Notes: a model not told the origin generated them from the sequence alone. A DNA stretch of 64,000 nt from an uncultured Oscillibacter sp. (GCA_910587705.1 CAJUMX010000001.1:248001-312000); one strand, 5' to 3'. Shown: positions 17,615-28,577, counted from the first letter of the stretch. Translations and numbers: made by a program.

Positions 17615-18100
17615 ATGAAGATGTTTACATACGTCTTATACGGAGCAGCCATATTGGGACTGCTGCTTTCATTTGTAAAAGACCGGGCGAAAACAAAGCT
17701 CGCTTTGAAGAAGGCATGGCGGTCTTTTGAGAACATATTGCCATCGATCTTGGCAATTTTGCTCCTAATCGGTTTTATTCTTACTTTTCTGGACGCACAA
17801 GCAATTTCCAAGCTTCTCGGAACCGATTCCGGGGTGTTCGGTATGATCATCGCCGCCGCTGTTGGCTGCATTACGTTAATCCCTGGCTTTGTGGCGTTTC
17901 CTCTTGCGGCCTCCCTTCTATCCGCCGGAGCGGGATATGCGCAGATCGCCATTTTTATTTCGACGCTCATGATGGTTGGCATTGCCACATTGCCCCTTGA
18001 AATGAAATGCTTTGGGAAACGCATTGCGCTAAAGAGGAATGTTTTATCCCTGATTCTTGCGGTTATCACATCTTGCGTGGTAGGGGTGATTATGTCATAA
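17615..18100 (+). CDS. Permease, first half of a split YraQ/UPF0718-like pair
   Basis: A 161-residue membrane protein with four to five hydrophobic helices. It resembles the N-terminal half of the COG0701 (YraQ/UPF0718) permeases: a conserved loop with LIPGFVAFPLAASLLSAGAG (about residues 88-107) sits between helices. I use the ATG preceded by GGAGGGAAG, 48 nt into the open frame. It overlaps the next gene, which encodes the matching second half; the two probably form one transporter. Substrate is unknown; some relatives move arsenicals or other small solutes. Confidence 0.7.
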   Translation: MKMFTYVLYGAAILGLLLSFVKDRAKTKLALKKAWRSFENILPSILAILLLIGFILTFLDAQAISKLLGTDSGVFGMIIAAAVGCITLIPGFVAFPLAASLLSAGAGYAQIAIFISTLMMVGIATLPLEMKCFGKRIALKRNVLSLILAVITSCVVGVIMS

Positions 18101-18651
18101 CAACACTCAAAAAATTTGCAAAACGGTATCTATTTTTTCTGCTCTTGCTCCTGCTAAATGTTCTGCTATTGATCGCCGACCCGGGAGTAGGACGAGAGAT
18201 TGTCTCTCTTTCTCTGGATAGTCTTTTGGAAATGCTGTCTATCATACCGCCTATTTTCCTGCTCTTAGGACTAATGGATGTTTGGGTGCCGAAAGAAACG
18301 ATCATGAAATTCATGGGAAAGGACGCAGGTATAAAAGGAGGAATCTTTGCTTTTGTTTTAGGTTCGTTTTCCTCAGGACCGTTATACGCTTCATTTCCGG
18401 TTGCAATGGTCTTTCTCAAAAAGGGAGTTTCTCTGACCAACATCTTTATTTTCCTCGGCGCCTGGTCGACGACAAAAATTCCCATGATGCTATTTGAAAT
18501 AACACAGTTGGGCCCCAAATTCGCACTCCTTCGCTTTGCCTTGAATCTGGGCGCAATCATCGTCCTAGCTGTAATTATGGAACGGACAACGACAGCCAAG
18601 GATGCAGAGATCCTGTATGAGCTTGCCTCTCAGCAGGCAGGCAAGGACTGA
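18073..18651 (+). CDS. Permease, second half of a split YraQ/UPF0718-like pair
   Basis: About 192 residues with five or so membrane helices. The FVLGSFSSGPLYASFPVAMV segment resembles the loop of the first half, as expected for an inverted-repeat permease. The start is uncertain: no ATG lies near the first hydrophobic helix, so I use TTG at 18073, inside the end of the previous gene; translation may be coupled to that gene's termination at 18100. An ATG at 18007 would add 22 unlikely residues. The two genes likely assemble into one complex. Confidence 0.65.
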   Translation: MRGRGDYVITTLKKFAKRYLFFLLLLLLNVLLLIADPGVGREIVSLSLDSLLEMLSIIPPIFLLLGLMDVWVPKETIMKFMGKDAGIKGGIFAFVLGSFSSGPLYASFPVAMVFLKKGVSLTNIFIFLGAWSTTKIPMMLFEITQLGPKFALLRFALNLGAIIVLAVIMERTTTAKDAEILYELASQQAGKD

Positions 18652-18839
18652 GCGTCTCATTGAAAACATGGCATTCCTCCGCCTTTTATATGACAGGCAA
18701 ACAAGTTTCTGAAGTTTCCGATAAATCCGCAGACTGGGCCGGAGCGCAGACGGCGCCTTCGACCGAGCTGCATTCTATAATAAAAAATGCCCCGGCAAGC
18801 CCGCTTGGACGGCAAGAAAAAATTACCGTCAGAAAAACA

Positions 18840-18868
18840 GCATATTCCCACTCTTTCGAGTCAAACTA
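18840..18868 (+). promoter_or_regulatory. Sigma-G-like promoter of the SASP gene
   Basis: GCATA (-35), 17 bp, CAAACTA (-10), against the forespore sigma-G consensus GHATR-N17/18-CATWHTA. It lies 66 nt before the SASP start, matching the expected forespore expression. Confidence 0.5.
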
Positions 18869-18933
18869 TGCTCGCGATACCCAGTGACCCGCAAACGCAT
18901 GATTTGATGAAGATGAAAAGGAGAGATTCAATT

Positions 18934-19131
18934 ATGTCTAGCAAGAACACCAACAAGCTCAATGTCCCCGAGGCCCGCAGCGCTATGGATAAGTTCAAGA
19001 TGGAGGCTGCCTCCGAGGTAGGCGTCAACCTGAAGGAAGGCTACAACGGCGACCTGACCAGCCGGGAGGCCGGCTCTGTCGGCGGCCAGATGGTCAAGAA
19101 GATGATCGAGTCCTACGAGAAGTCCCTGTAA
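18934..19131 (+). CDS. Alpha/beta-type small acid-soluble spore protein
   Basis: A 65-residue DNA-coating protein of dormant spores. It has the GPR protease cleavage region (MEAASEVGVNL, about residues 22-32) and the second conserved block with GGQMVKKMIESYE (about 49-61). These proteins saturate spore DNA and protect it from UV and heat, then are degraded at germination to feed outgrowth. AAGGAGAG precedes the ATG, and a terminator follows directly. Clear evidence that the host sporulates. Confidence 0.93.
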   Translation: MSSKNTNKLNVPEARSAMDKFKMEAASEVGVNLKEGYNGDLTSREAGSVGGQMVKKMIESYEKSL

Positions 19132-19149
19132 CTTCCCGCTGGAACGAAA

Positions 19150-19175
19150 GGGGGAGAGGCAGCCGCCTCTCCCCC
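19150..19175. terminator. Terminator between SASP and dpaB
   Basis: Perfect 11 bp GC-rich stem (19150-19160 with 19165-19175) with an AGCC loop, between convergent genes; serves the SASP gene and possibly dpaB. Confidence 0.6.
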
Positions 19176-19191
19176 CGTTTCTCGCATCCTC

Positions 19192-19767
19192 TCACCGCAG
19201 CAAAATCGGCTGGTACTGCTCCCCCCGCAGGGCGGCGTCCACCGTCTCCGGCAGCTTTGAAAAATCCGCCACCAGAGAGCCAGGCTTTTGCACTGCGTTG
19301 TCCTGGCCGAAGGGCACGAAATAATAATTCCGCCGGACCAGCAGCTCGCCGATGTTCTTCGCCCCCGCCGCCAGCCCGTCGTTGCTGGACACCGCCAGCA
19401 CCACCGGACGGCCATTCCGCAGATGGGATTTGGCCGCCATGGTCACGGAGGTATCCGCAATGCCCGCCGCCAACTTGGCAATCGTGTTCCCCGTGGCCGG
19501 GGCAATCACCAGTACATCCAGCAGGCCCTTGGGCCCGATGGGCTCCACCGACGGGATATCCAGCAGCACATCGTTTCCCGTCAGGTCCTCCAGCCGCTCC
19601 AGCAGGTCCTCCGACCGGCCGAAGCGGGTGTCCGTAAAGGCGGAAATCTCCGAGACAATGGGAATCACCGTCTCGTAAATTCCCGTCAGCGCCTCCAGGG
19701 CCTTCAGCACCTTTTCGTGGGTGCAGAAGGAGCCGCAGACCGCAAAACCGACCCGTTCCTTGCGCAT
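19192..19767 (-). CDS. dpaB: Dipicolinate synthase subunit B
   Basis: The 191-residue flavoprotein-like subunit (SpoVFB) works with DpaA to turn dihydrodipicolinate into dipicolinic acid in the mother cell. It has the flavodoxin-like start VGFAVCGSFCTHEKV and the phosphate-binding IAPATGNTIAKLAAGIADT segment found in the Dfp/UbiX-like fold. I start at the ATG 10 nt after the dpaA stop, preceded by GAGGTGA. Together with the SASP gene next door it forms a small sporulation island. Confidence 0.93.
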   Translation of the reverse strand: MRKERVGFAVCGSFCTHEKVLKALEALTGIYETVIPIVSEISAFTDTRFGRSEDLLERLEDLTGNDVLLDIPSVEPIGPKGLLDVLVIAPATGNTIAKLAAGIADTSVTMAAKSHLRNGRPVVLAVSSNDGLAAGAKNIGELLVRRNYYFVPFGQDNAVQKPGSLVADFSKLPETVDAALRGEQYQPILLR

Positions 19768-19777
19768 ACAGGTCACC

Positions 19778-20608
19778 TCATTCTTCCAATAGGATGTAAT
19801 ACACCGCGTCCCGGATGGCCGCCGCCGCAGACCGCGGGCTAAGCCGCCCCGGCAAGGAGCGGGCCCAGAGAACCTCTGGGCCACCCTCCGCCGCCTCGAT
19901 GCCCCGGACAGAGGCCAGGTCCATCAAAAGGCAGTCCGACGGCAGCTGGGCCAGAAGCGGCCCGCCCAGGACGGGAGAGGGAACCGTGTTGAACACCGCG
20001 CCGAAAGCACCCAAATGGCCCTCCAGCTTCCCGGTCTCCAAGGCCCGGTAGCCGTAGGCCCGAATCCAGGCCAGGTCCTCCGGCCGTCTAGCCGTAGCCG
20101 TGACCCTGGCCCCCAGGCCGTGGAGGCGGCAGCTCAAGAGCTTTCCGATGCGGCCAAAGCCCAGCACCAGACATTCCTGGCCCAAGAGCGTCCGGTCCAG
20201 TCGCTCCATGGCGGTCTGGACGGCTCCCTCCGCTGTGGCGGCGGCGTTGGCCACCGCCAGCTCCTCCCGGAGAAAGTAATCCTCCACCGTCAGGCCCAGG
20301 GCCTCCGCCTCCTGGCGCTGCTGGGGCCGCACCTGGCCCGCCAGAATCCGCTGCCGGGGCCGGAGGCGGCGGAACAGGTCCGCTGTGGGCACCGCCCCCT
20401 CCTCGCAGTTCAAAACGCCGTCTCCCCTGCACAGCGGCAGGGGCAAAATCACCACGTCGGCAGAGGCGGCACAATCCAGCGTGTCCGCCCCTACAGGTTT
20501 CCAGCGCTCTAGGCCATAAGTACGGACGGAACAGCCGTCCCCGGCCAGCAGCCGGGCCAGCTCCGCCTGGCGGCGGTCTCCACCGATGACGCCAAAGGTC
20601 TTGTTCAT
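19778..20608 (-). CDS. dpaA: Dipicolinate synthase subunit A
   Basis: The 276-residue subunit (SpoVFA) has an N-terminal domain beginning FGVIGGDRRQAELARLL and a C-terminal Rossmann domain with a GFGRIGKLL nucleotide-binding loop (about residues 150-158). It oxidises the cyclic lysine-pathway intermediate to dipicolinate, which loads the spore core with calcium. AGGGGGAG precedes the ATG. First gene of the dpaA-dpaB operon; a possible sigma-K promoter is upstream. Confidence 0.92.
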   Translation of the reverse strand: MNKTFGVIGGDRRQAELARLLAGDGCSVRTYGLERWKPVGADTLDCAASADVVILPLPLCRGDGVLNCEEGAVPTADLFRRLRPRQRILAGQVRPQQRQEAEALGLTVEDYFLREELAVANAAATAEGAVQTAMERLDRTLLGQECLVLGFGRIGKLLSCRLHGLGARVTATARRPEDLAWIRAYGYRALETGKLEGHLGAFGAVFNTVPSPVLGGPLLAQLPSDCLLMDLASVRGIEAAEGGPEVLWARSLPGRLSPRSAAAAIRDAVYYILLEE

Positions 20609-20628
20609 CTCAACACTCCCCCTCGCTC

Positions 20629-20657
20629 CATGGTATGGTCAGGAGGGGCAATGGGTG
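20629..20657 (-). promoter_or_regulatory. Possible sigma-K promoter of dpaAB
   Basis: CATACCATG resembles the sigma-K -10 (CATANNNTA), with an AC-containing -35 (CACC) about 16 bp upstream. Mother-cell expression of dpaAB is known in other sporeformers. Confidence 0.3.
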
Positions 20658-20658
20658 A

Positions 20659-20687
20659 TTGTCTTTTCCCGCCAGGCGTGGTACAAT
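20659..20687 (+). promoter_or_regulatory. Promoter of the HAD phosphatase gene
   Basis: TTGTCT, 17 bp, TACAAT, 35 nt before the ATG. Confidence 0.6.
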
Positions 20688-20722
20688 GAAGGCTGTCAAA
20701 ATTCCCGAAAGGATTTTTTGTA

Positions 20723-21406
20723 ATGAACTACGAATACCTGCTCTTTGACGCCGACGATACGCTGTTCGATTTTCCCAAAGCCTCTTCCCGGGCCTTTGAC
20801 GCCATGTGTCAGGCCCATGACATTCCCCGCACGCCGGAGATTTACCGGCTCTACCATGAAATCAACCTGGAGCTCTGGGCCGCCTTCGACCGGGGCGAGG
20901 TGACCAAGGAGTTCGTCACCCTGGAGCGTTACGTCCGCTTTTTGAAGGCTCTGGACCTGGACCGGGACCCGGCAGCCTGCAACCGGGACTTCCTGTCCGC
21001 CCTGGGAGAGGGCGTCTACCCCCTGCCTCACGCAGAGGCGGTCTGCCGGGAGCTCAAGGCCCGGGGCCATCGCATGTTTATCATCACCAACGCCGTGGCC
21101 TCCGTCCAGCGCAGCCGCCTCCGGGGCAGCGTATTCGGGGAGCTTTTCGAGGCCGCCTTTATCTCCGAGGAGGCCGGGGCCGCCAAGCCCAGCCGGACTT
21201 ACTTCGACTATGTGCGCCGCCGGCTCCCAGGGCTGACGGAGGAAAACGCTCTGGTCATCGGGGACTCTATGTCTACGGACATTCAGGGGGCCAACAACGC
21301 CGGGCTGCCCTGCTGCTGGTTCAACCCAGCAAAGAAGCCCCGGCGGGCGGGGCTGCGGGTGGACTATGAAATCACCGATCTGCGGAAACTGTTGGAGATT
21401 GCATAA
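20723..21406 (+). CDS. HAD-family hydrolase, YjjG-like noncanonical nucleotidase
   Basis: A 227-residue haloacid dehalogenase-type phosphatase. Motif I is DADDTLFDF (residues 9-17) with the nucleophilic and acid/base aspartates; motif II is IITNA (about 119); motif III Lys is in GAAKPS (about 154); motif IV is IGDSMSTDI (about 180). The DADDTLFDF opening is typical of YjjG, which hydrolyses pyrimidine 5'-nucleotides and cleans up noncanonical ones. Substrate is inferred. Monocistronic, with its own promoter and a terminator shared with the convergent DUF3795 gene. Confidence 0.85.
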   Translation: MNYEYLLFDADDTLFDFPKASSRAFDAMCQAHDIPRTPEIYRLYHEINLELWAAFDRGEVTKEFVTLERYVRFLKALDLDRDPAACNRDFLSALGEGVYPLPHAEAVCRELKARGHRMFIITNAVASVQRSRLRGSVFGELFEAAFISEEAGAAKPSRTYFDYVRRRLPGLTEENALVIGDSMSTDIQGANNAGLPCCWFNPAKKPRRAGLRVDYEITDLRKLLEIA

Positions 21407-21412
21407 AACAAG

Positions 21413-21444
21413 AATGCGGCGCCGGAGGCTTCCGGCGTCGCATT
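21413..21444. terminator. Bidirectional terminator between HAD and DUF3795 genes
   Basis: 14 bp stem with one wobble (21413-21426 with 21431-21444), GGCT loop, AAAACA on one side and TTTC on the other. Confidence 0.65.
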
Positions 21445-21993
21445 TCAGGTCTGCTTCGGCTTTCTTCGTAGCTTCAGCAGCACGCCCTCCCGCGCCGCCG
21501 ATGCCTGGAGCAACGCGGCGGTCTGCGTTCCCCGTTCTTTTGGGGACTGTTCCGCCATAGCTCTGGCCTGCTCCCGGGCCTCTTGAAGAGCCTTTAGAGA
21601 CAGCAGGTTTGCCGCCAGGTAAAACAGCGTCTTTCGCCGCCCGTCGTTGCAGTTCGCCAGGAAATAGTCCAAAAGCTCCCGCCGCTCTCCCAGCTCGGTC
21701 TGGTAGTCCGCCAGCCCAGCGGCCCGGGCTCTCTCCATATCCGCCAGCCGCTTCTGATGGGTGATGAAGGAGTCGTATTCGTCGATTCCCTCATACCTTC
21801 CGCAGGGGAATTCTCCACACTGGAAGCAGTAAGCAGGGCTCCCGTGTTCCAGGCTGCACCGGGCAATTTTGCAGGACTGGTTTCCCGCTCCCCCTCCGCA
21901 GCCGGGACAGTGCCCGTCCAACTTCATCGGGCACAACCCGCAGTTCAGCCCGCAGAGGGAAAACGCCAAATCCGCTCTTACAAAGCCGTTCAT
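21445..21993 (-). CDS. DUF3795 cysteine-rich protein
   Basis: The 182-residue protein begins with a cysteine-dense domain (CGLNCGLCP, then CPGCGGG and CFQCGEFPC within about residues 14-70) typical of DUF3795, which probably binds metal, followed by a helical C-terminus rich in Arg, Leu and Ala. No biochemical function is established for the family. The ATG lies 1 nt after the cca stop codon with AAAGGA inside the end of cca, so the two are translationally coupled. Confidence 0.8.
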   Translation of the reverse strand: MNGFVRADLAFSLCGLNCGLCPMKLDGHCPGCGGGAGNQSCKIARCSLEHGSPAYCFQCGEFPCGRYEGIDEYDSFITHQKRLADMERARAAGLADYQTELGERRELLDYFLANCNDGRRKTLFYLAANLLSLKALQEAREQARAMAEQSPKERGTQTAALLQASAAREGVLLKLRRKPKQT

Positions 21994-21994
21994 T

Positions 21995-23329
21995 TCACGT
22001 TCCTTTCTCCGTCCCCAGGTCCCGTTGGAGATACGCCAAAAGGACCTCCCGTTCATTGGGCAGCGCGCCGTCCATCACCTTCTCCAAAAGCTCCTCCAAA
22101 GCCCTTCCCACCGCCGGTCCGGAGAGGCCCAGGGCCAGCAGGTCCCGCCCGTTGACCGCCAACCGCTTCAAGGAGAAACAGGCGTCCTCCGCCAGGAGGC
22201 GGTTCAGGATTTCCTCCGCCTTGTCCAGCTCCTTCTGCCGGTCCCAGAACTCCGGGGCCTGTCCCAAATTGTCCGCCCGCTTCACCAGGATCAACCGGCG
22301 CAGGTCCTCCTCCCCCAGAATCCGCAGAGCCCGCCGGATGGACTTATCCGTCCGGGGAATGTCCTTGTCGTGCCACTCCACCAGCCGGACCACGGTCTCC
22401 CGGAATTCCGTGGCGCATTTCAGGCGGCGAAGCATCTCCTCCGCCATCTGGTGGCTGACGGCAGGGTGGCCGTAGAAGTGCCCGACGCCCATCTCGTCCA
22501 GGGTGAAGCTGGCGGGCTTCCCCACGTCGTGGAGGAGCATCGCACAGCGGAGAACCGGGTCCCCCGGTACAGCCGCCAGGGCGTGGAGGGTGTGCTCCCA
22601 CACGTCGTAGCAGTGGTGGCGGTTTTTCTGGTCGAAGCCCACCATAGCCAGCAGCTCCGGCCAGAAAACGCCAAAGACCTCCGGACAGCTCCGCAGAACC
22701 TCCGCCGCTTGTTTCCCTGCCAGGAGCTTGAAAAATTCCACCTGTATCCGCTCTGCGGCAATGTCCCGCAATCCCTCCCGATTCCTTCGAATCGCCTCCT
22801 CCGTCCCGGGCTCAATGGAAAATCCCAGCGTCGCCCCAAAGCGGAGACCCCGAAGAATTCGAAGCGCATCCTCCTGAAACCGCCGGTCCGGGTCCCCCAC
22901 GCAGCGGAGGACCTTTTTCTCCAAATCCGTCCGTCCTCCCCAGGGGTCCCGGAACTCGCCCCGCAGATTCCAGGCCATGGCGTTGACGGTGAAATCCCGG
23001 CGGGCCAGGTCCTGGTCAACGGAGCGGGTGAAGGTCACGGACGCCGGATGCCGGTGGTCTTGGTAGGCCCCGTCGATCCGGTAGGTGGTAACCTCCACAG
23101 GTCCCTCTTCGGTTTTGATGGTAACCGTGCCGTGCTTCAGCCCTGTGGGGAGCGCCCGGGAGCCAAATACCGCCAGGGTTTCTTCCGGCCGGGCGGAGGT
23201 GGTCACGTCCCAGTCCTCCGGTGTCCGGCCCAGCAGAGCGTCCCGGACGCAGCCCCCCACGCACCAGGCCGCATGGCCCGCCGCCTCCAGGATGGTCAGA
23301 ACGTATTCCACATGCTTTGGTGTCTCCAT
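21995..23329 (-). CDS. cca: CCA tRNA nucleotidyltransferase
   Basis: The 444-residue class II enzyme adds or repairs the 3' CCA of tRNAs in the cytoplasm. The N-terminal nucleotidyltransferase head is clear: GGCVRD (residues 25-30), the catalytic DWDVTTSA (about 39-46) and RRDFTVNAMA (about 109-118), followed by the ERIQVEFFKLL neck and an HD-type domain (LLHDVGKP, about 256). The HD motif is more typical of CCA enzymes with phosphohydrolase-like tails. It forms a coupled pair with the DUF3795 gene. Confidence 0.93.
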   Translation of the reverse strand: METPKHVEYVLTILEAAGHAAWCVGGCVRDALLGRTPEDWDVTTSARPEETLAVFGSRALPTGLKHGTVTIKTEEGPVEVTTYRIDGAYQDHRHPASVTFTRSVDQDLARRDFTVNAMAWNLRGEFRDPWGGRTDLEKKVLRCVGDPDRRFQEDALRILRGLRFGATLGFSIEPGTEEAIRRNREGLRDIAAERIQVEFFKLLAGKQAAEVLRSCPEVFGVFWPELLAMVGFDQKNRHHCYDVWEHTLHALAAVPGDPVLRCAMLLHDVGKPASFTLDEMGVGHFYGHPAVSHQMAEEMLRRLKCATEFRETVVRLVEWHDKDIPRTDKSIRRALRILGEEDLRRLILVKRADNLGQAPEFWDRQKELDKAEEILNRLLAEDACFSLKRLAVNGRDLLALGLSGPAVGRALEELLEKVMDGALPNEREVLLAYLQRDLGTEKGT

Positions 23330-23517
23330 AGCGCTGCTCTCCCTTATTTTTTGGGGGTTTCCGTACTAGAATAAACCAGAATTCCCCGGTTTTCCGAAGG
23401 GTTCAAAGAGGTGCCTCTCCCCTTGTCCCAGGACCGCCGGAGCGGCCTGCGAAGGGCCCTTGACCGGGCTGTGGTTCAAATCCGGCATATTCGGTAGCCG
23501 GATGTTCCCTTTCGCCG

Positions 23518-23546
23518 TTGCATTCTGCCGATTTCTATATTATAAT
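23518..23546 (+). promoter_or_regulatory. Promoter of murC
   Basis: TTGCAT, 17 bp, perfect TATAAT. The rest of 23330-23517 holds no gene; it contains a small hairpin formed by CCGGCAT/ATGTTCCC-flanked repeats and nothing else I recognise. Confidence 0.65.
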
Positions 23547-23608
23547 AAAATGCTCGGAAGGATACAATCTTTTTTAAGTTCCGTTTTCTGGAAAGGAAGC
23601 TGAGTTCC

Positions 23609-24985
23609 ATGATTCATAACGAAAAACCCATCAGCGACTTCTTCGTCCCAGGCGTGCGGGCCCATCTGGTAGGCATCGGGGGCGTGTCCATGTGCCCCCT
23701 GGCAGAGGTTCTGCGGGACAAGGGGCTTGTCATTCAGGGCTCCGACATGACGGAGAGCGAGACCGTAAAGCGCCTCCGCTCCCTGGGCATCTCTGTGGCC
23801 GTGGGCCACAATGCCGACAATCTGGGGGACTGCGATCTGGTGATCCGCACCGCCGCCGTCCACGACGGCAACCCGGAAATCGCCGGGGCCATTGCCCGGG
23901 GCATCCCCGTCTATGAGCGTGCTCAAGCCTGGGGGGCCATTATGCGCCACTATCCCAACGCCCTTTGTGTGGCCGGAACCCACGGGAAAACCACCACCAC
24001 CTCCATGTGCACCCACGTCTTTATGGCGGCGGAGGCAGACCCCACGGTGATGATCGGCGGTACCCTGCCCCTGCTCCATTCCGGCTACCGGGTGGGCCAG
24101 GGGGATACCATCATCCTGGAATCCTGCGAATACTGCAACAGCTTCCTCAGCTTCTACCCCACCGTGGCGGTCATTTTGAATGTGGAGGCGGACCACCTGG
24201 ACTTCTTCCAGGACCTGGAGGACATCAAGCGCTCCTTCCGCCGCTTCGCGGAGCTGGTACCCGCCGGCGGACGTGTAATTGTCAACGCGGACAACGCCGG
24301 GGCCCGGGACGTGGCCCAGGGCCTGGACGCTTTTACCTTTGGCCTGGAGCCGGGGGCGGAGTGTACCGCCGTGAACCTCCGGGAGGACAAGGGCCGCCCG
24401 GTCTTTGACATCCACGTTCATGGAACGTTTTACGCCCACGCGGAGCTGCGGGTTTATGGGCGGCACAACGTGTCCAACGCCCTGGCGGCGGCCTCGGCGG
24501 CCTATGTACTGGGCCTGCCGGGAGAAGCCGTGGAAAAGGGTCTGGGCTCCTTCACCGGCGCGGGGCGGCGCTTCGAGTACAAGGGGACCTTCCAGGGCGC
24601 GGAAATTTACGATGACTACGCCCACCACCCCGACGAGCTCCACGCCCTGCTGACCACCGCCAAGGGGCTGGGCTACCGGCGGCTTATCGTGGCCTTCCAG
24701 CCCCACACCTACTCCCGGACTGCCAAGCTCTTCGACCGCTTTGTGGAGGAATTGAAGCTGGCGGACGTGGTGGTGCTGGCGGAAATTTACGCCGCCCGGG
24801 AGCAGAACACCCTGGGCATCTCCTCGGCGGACCTTGTTCAGCAGGTCCCCGGCTCCGTGTACTGCTCCACCCTGGACAAAACGGCGGAGGCCGTCCGACG
24901 TCTGGCCGGGCCGGGGGATTTGATCCTGACCGTGGGCGCAGGCGATATCTACCGGGCCGGCGAAAAGCTCTTGGCAAAGGACTGA
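23609..24985 (+). CDS. murC: UDP-N-acetylmuramate--L-alanine ligase
   Basis: The 458-residue Mur ligase adds L-alanine to UDP-N-acetylmuramate, the first peptide step of peptidoglycan synthesis, in the cytoplasm. An N-terminal Rossmann domain (HLVGIGGVSM, about residues 19-28) binds the UDP-sugar, the ATP loop is GTHGKTTTTSM (about 125-135), the central domain has the VEADHLDFF metal site, and YDDYAHHPDE in the C-terminal domain is typical of MurC. Start supported by AAAGGAAG and a consensus promoter. The editing-protein gene follows by 7 bp. Confidence 0.94.
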   Translation: MIHNEKPISDFFVPGVRAHLVGIGGVSMCPLAEVLRDKGLVIQGSDMTESETVKRLRSLGISVAVGHNADNLGDCDLVIRTAAVHDGNPEIAGAIARGIPVYERAQAWGAIMRHYPNALCVAGTHGKTTTTSMCTHVFMAAEADPTVMIGGTLPLLHSGYRVGQGDTIILESCEYCNSFLSFYPTVAVILNVEADHLDFFQDLEDIKRSFRRFAELVPAGGRVIVNADNAGARDVAQGLDAFTFGLEPGAECTAVNLREDKGRPVFDIHVHGTFYAHAELRVYGRHNVSNALAAASAAYVLGLPGEAVEKGLGSFTGAGRRFEYKGTFQGAEIYDDYAHHPDELHALLTTAKGLGYRRLIVAFQPHTYSRTAKLFDRFVEELKLADVVVLAEIYAAREQNTLGISSADLVQQVPGSVYCSTLDKTAEAVRRLAGPGDLILTVGAGDIYRAGEKLLAKD

Positions 24986-24992
24986 CAAGCGC

Positions 24993-25532
24993 ATGGAATG
25001 TTCACCTTTCTATCACAATGTCCGCCCGGAGGGGACCTTGCTTCCCCAGGAGGAAGCCGCCTTCGCGCTGCTGGAGGCACTGGGCATGGACTATGACCGG
25101 GTATCCAGCGAGCCTGCCGATACTATGGAGAAGTGCGCCGCCGTCAGCGAAGTTCTGGGCATGCCCATCTGCAAGAATCTGTTTCTCTGCAACCGGCAAA
25201 AAAACCAGTTCTATCTGCTGCTCATGGGACCGGATAAGCCCTTCCACACCAAGGACCTGTCCCATCAAATCGGCTCTTCCCGGCTGTCCTTCGCGCCGGA
25301 AGAGGCGCTTTGGGAGCTGCTTCACTGCACTCCCGGCTCCGCCACGGTGCTGGGGCTGATGAATGATGCGGAACACCGGGTCCGGCTGCTGATGGAGCGG
25401 GAGGTGTACGAGGCGGAGTATTTGAGCTGCCATCCCTGTATCTGTACCAGCAGCTTGAAGCTACGGACGGCGGACGTGCTGGGGAAGCTGCTGCCCTATA
25501 CGGGGCATGAGGTCACGGTGGTGGACTTGTAG
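24993..25532 (+). CDS. YbaK/ProX-type aminoacyl-tRNA deacylase
   Basis: The 179-residue protein is of the YbaK/INS-domain superfamily, which removes wrongly attached amino acids from tRNA (Ala from tRNA-Pro in the ProX/PrdX branch). Visible features are the KNLFLCNRQKNQFYLLLM strand-loop (about residues 61-78), with its invariant Lys, and the GSATVLGLMND segment (about 115-125). It is cotranscribed with murC. Specificity is inferred from similarity to the PrdX/ProX branch. Confidence 0.8.
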   Translation: MECSPFYHNVRPEGTLLPQEEAAFALLEALGMDYDRVSSEPADTMEKCAAVSEVLGMPICKNLFLCNRQKNQFYLLLMGPDKPFHTKDLSHQIGSSRLSFAPEEALWELLHCTPGSATVLGLMNDAEHRVRLLMEREVYEAEYLSCHPCICTSSLKLRTADVLGKLLPYTGHEVTVVDL

Positions 25533-25544
25533 CGCGCAAATCAA

Positions 25545-25572
25545 GACCGGAGGTCGTGAAGGGCCTCCGGTC
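25545..25572 (+). terminator. Terminator after the editing-protein gene
   Basis: Perfect 9 bp stem (25545-25553 with 25564-25572) followed by CTTCTG. Confidence 0.5.
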
Positions 25573-25749
25573 CTTCTGCGTTATGTCCTTTTCTTCTGAG
25601 GCAAAACCACTGCCTCGCCGTCCAGTACGCGGTTTCCCATCTGATCAAAGCGCTCGGTTCGCAAACTAGAAGCTCCTACTCCATATAAATCTATTACAGA
25701 ATGTTCCTAAAATCTAGTGTCTACACAGGAAAGGATGGTCCAAATAGCA

Positions 25750-25789
25750 AAAAAGTGACCTTGCATCTTGCGATGCAAGGTCACTTTTT
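25750..25789. terminator. Very strong bidirectional hairpin
   Basis: Perfect 18 bp stem (25750-25767 with 25772-25789) with a TTGC loop, A tract on the left and T tract on the right. It stands between the convergent murC and ppdK units. Confidence 0.7.
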
Positions 25790-25865
25790 CTATGGCGTAG
25801 GCTAATGGTTAGTGCCCTAGACAGGCTGAATCACATTGCCCTACGACAACAAGCACCGCAGGTCC

Positions 25866-28493
<2,628 letters not shown>

Positions 28494-28549
28494 TTTCATT
28501 CCTCCGTTATTTTTAGCGTTCGCTGGGCGGCGGTGTCCGCCGTCCGCTT

Positions 28550-28563
28550 GGCAAACGTTTGCC
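28550..28563. promoter_or_regulatory. 14 bp palindromic operator in the ppdK leader
   Basis: GGCAAACGTTTGCC is a perfect palindrome with the central CG step and AAACGTTT core typical of LacI/CcpA-family operators. It lies about 15-30 nt past the -10 element, a repressor position. Confidence 0.55.
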
Positions 28564-28577
28564 TTAGTGCGTTACTT

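Larger units (their letters stand above)
25533..25865. other. Intergenic region with two hairpins
   Basis: Besides the terminators annotated here, about 25670-25745 is markedly AT-rich (TATAAATCTATTACAG-like) and unlike the surrounding DNA. It may be a scrap of a mobile element, but no terminal repeats or transposase fragment can be shown. Confidence 0.35.

Noticed and set aside
25600..25865. Possible tRNA or insertion-sequence fragment
   Set aside because: No cloverleaf folds and no transposase motif or terminal repeats can be shown.
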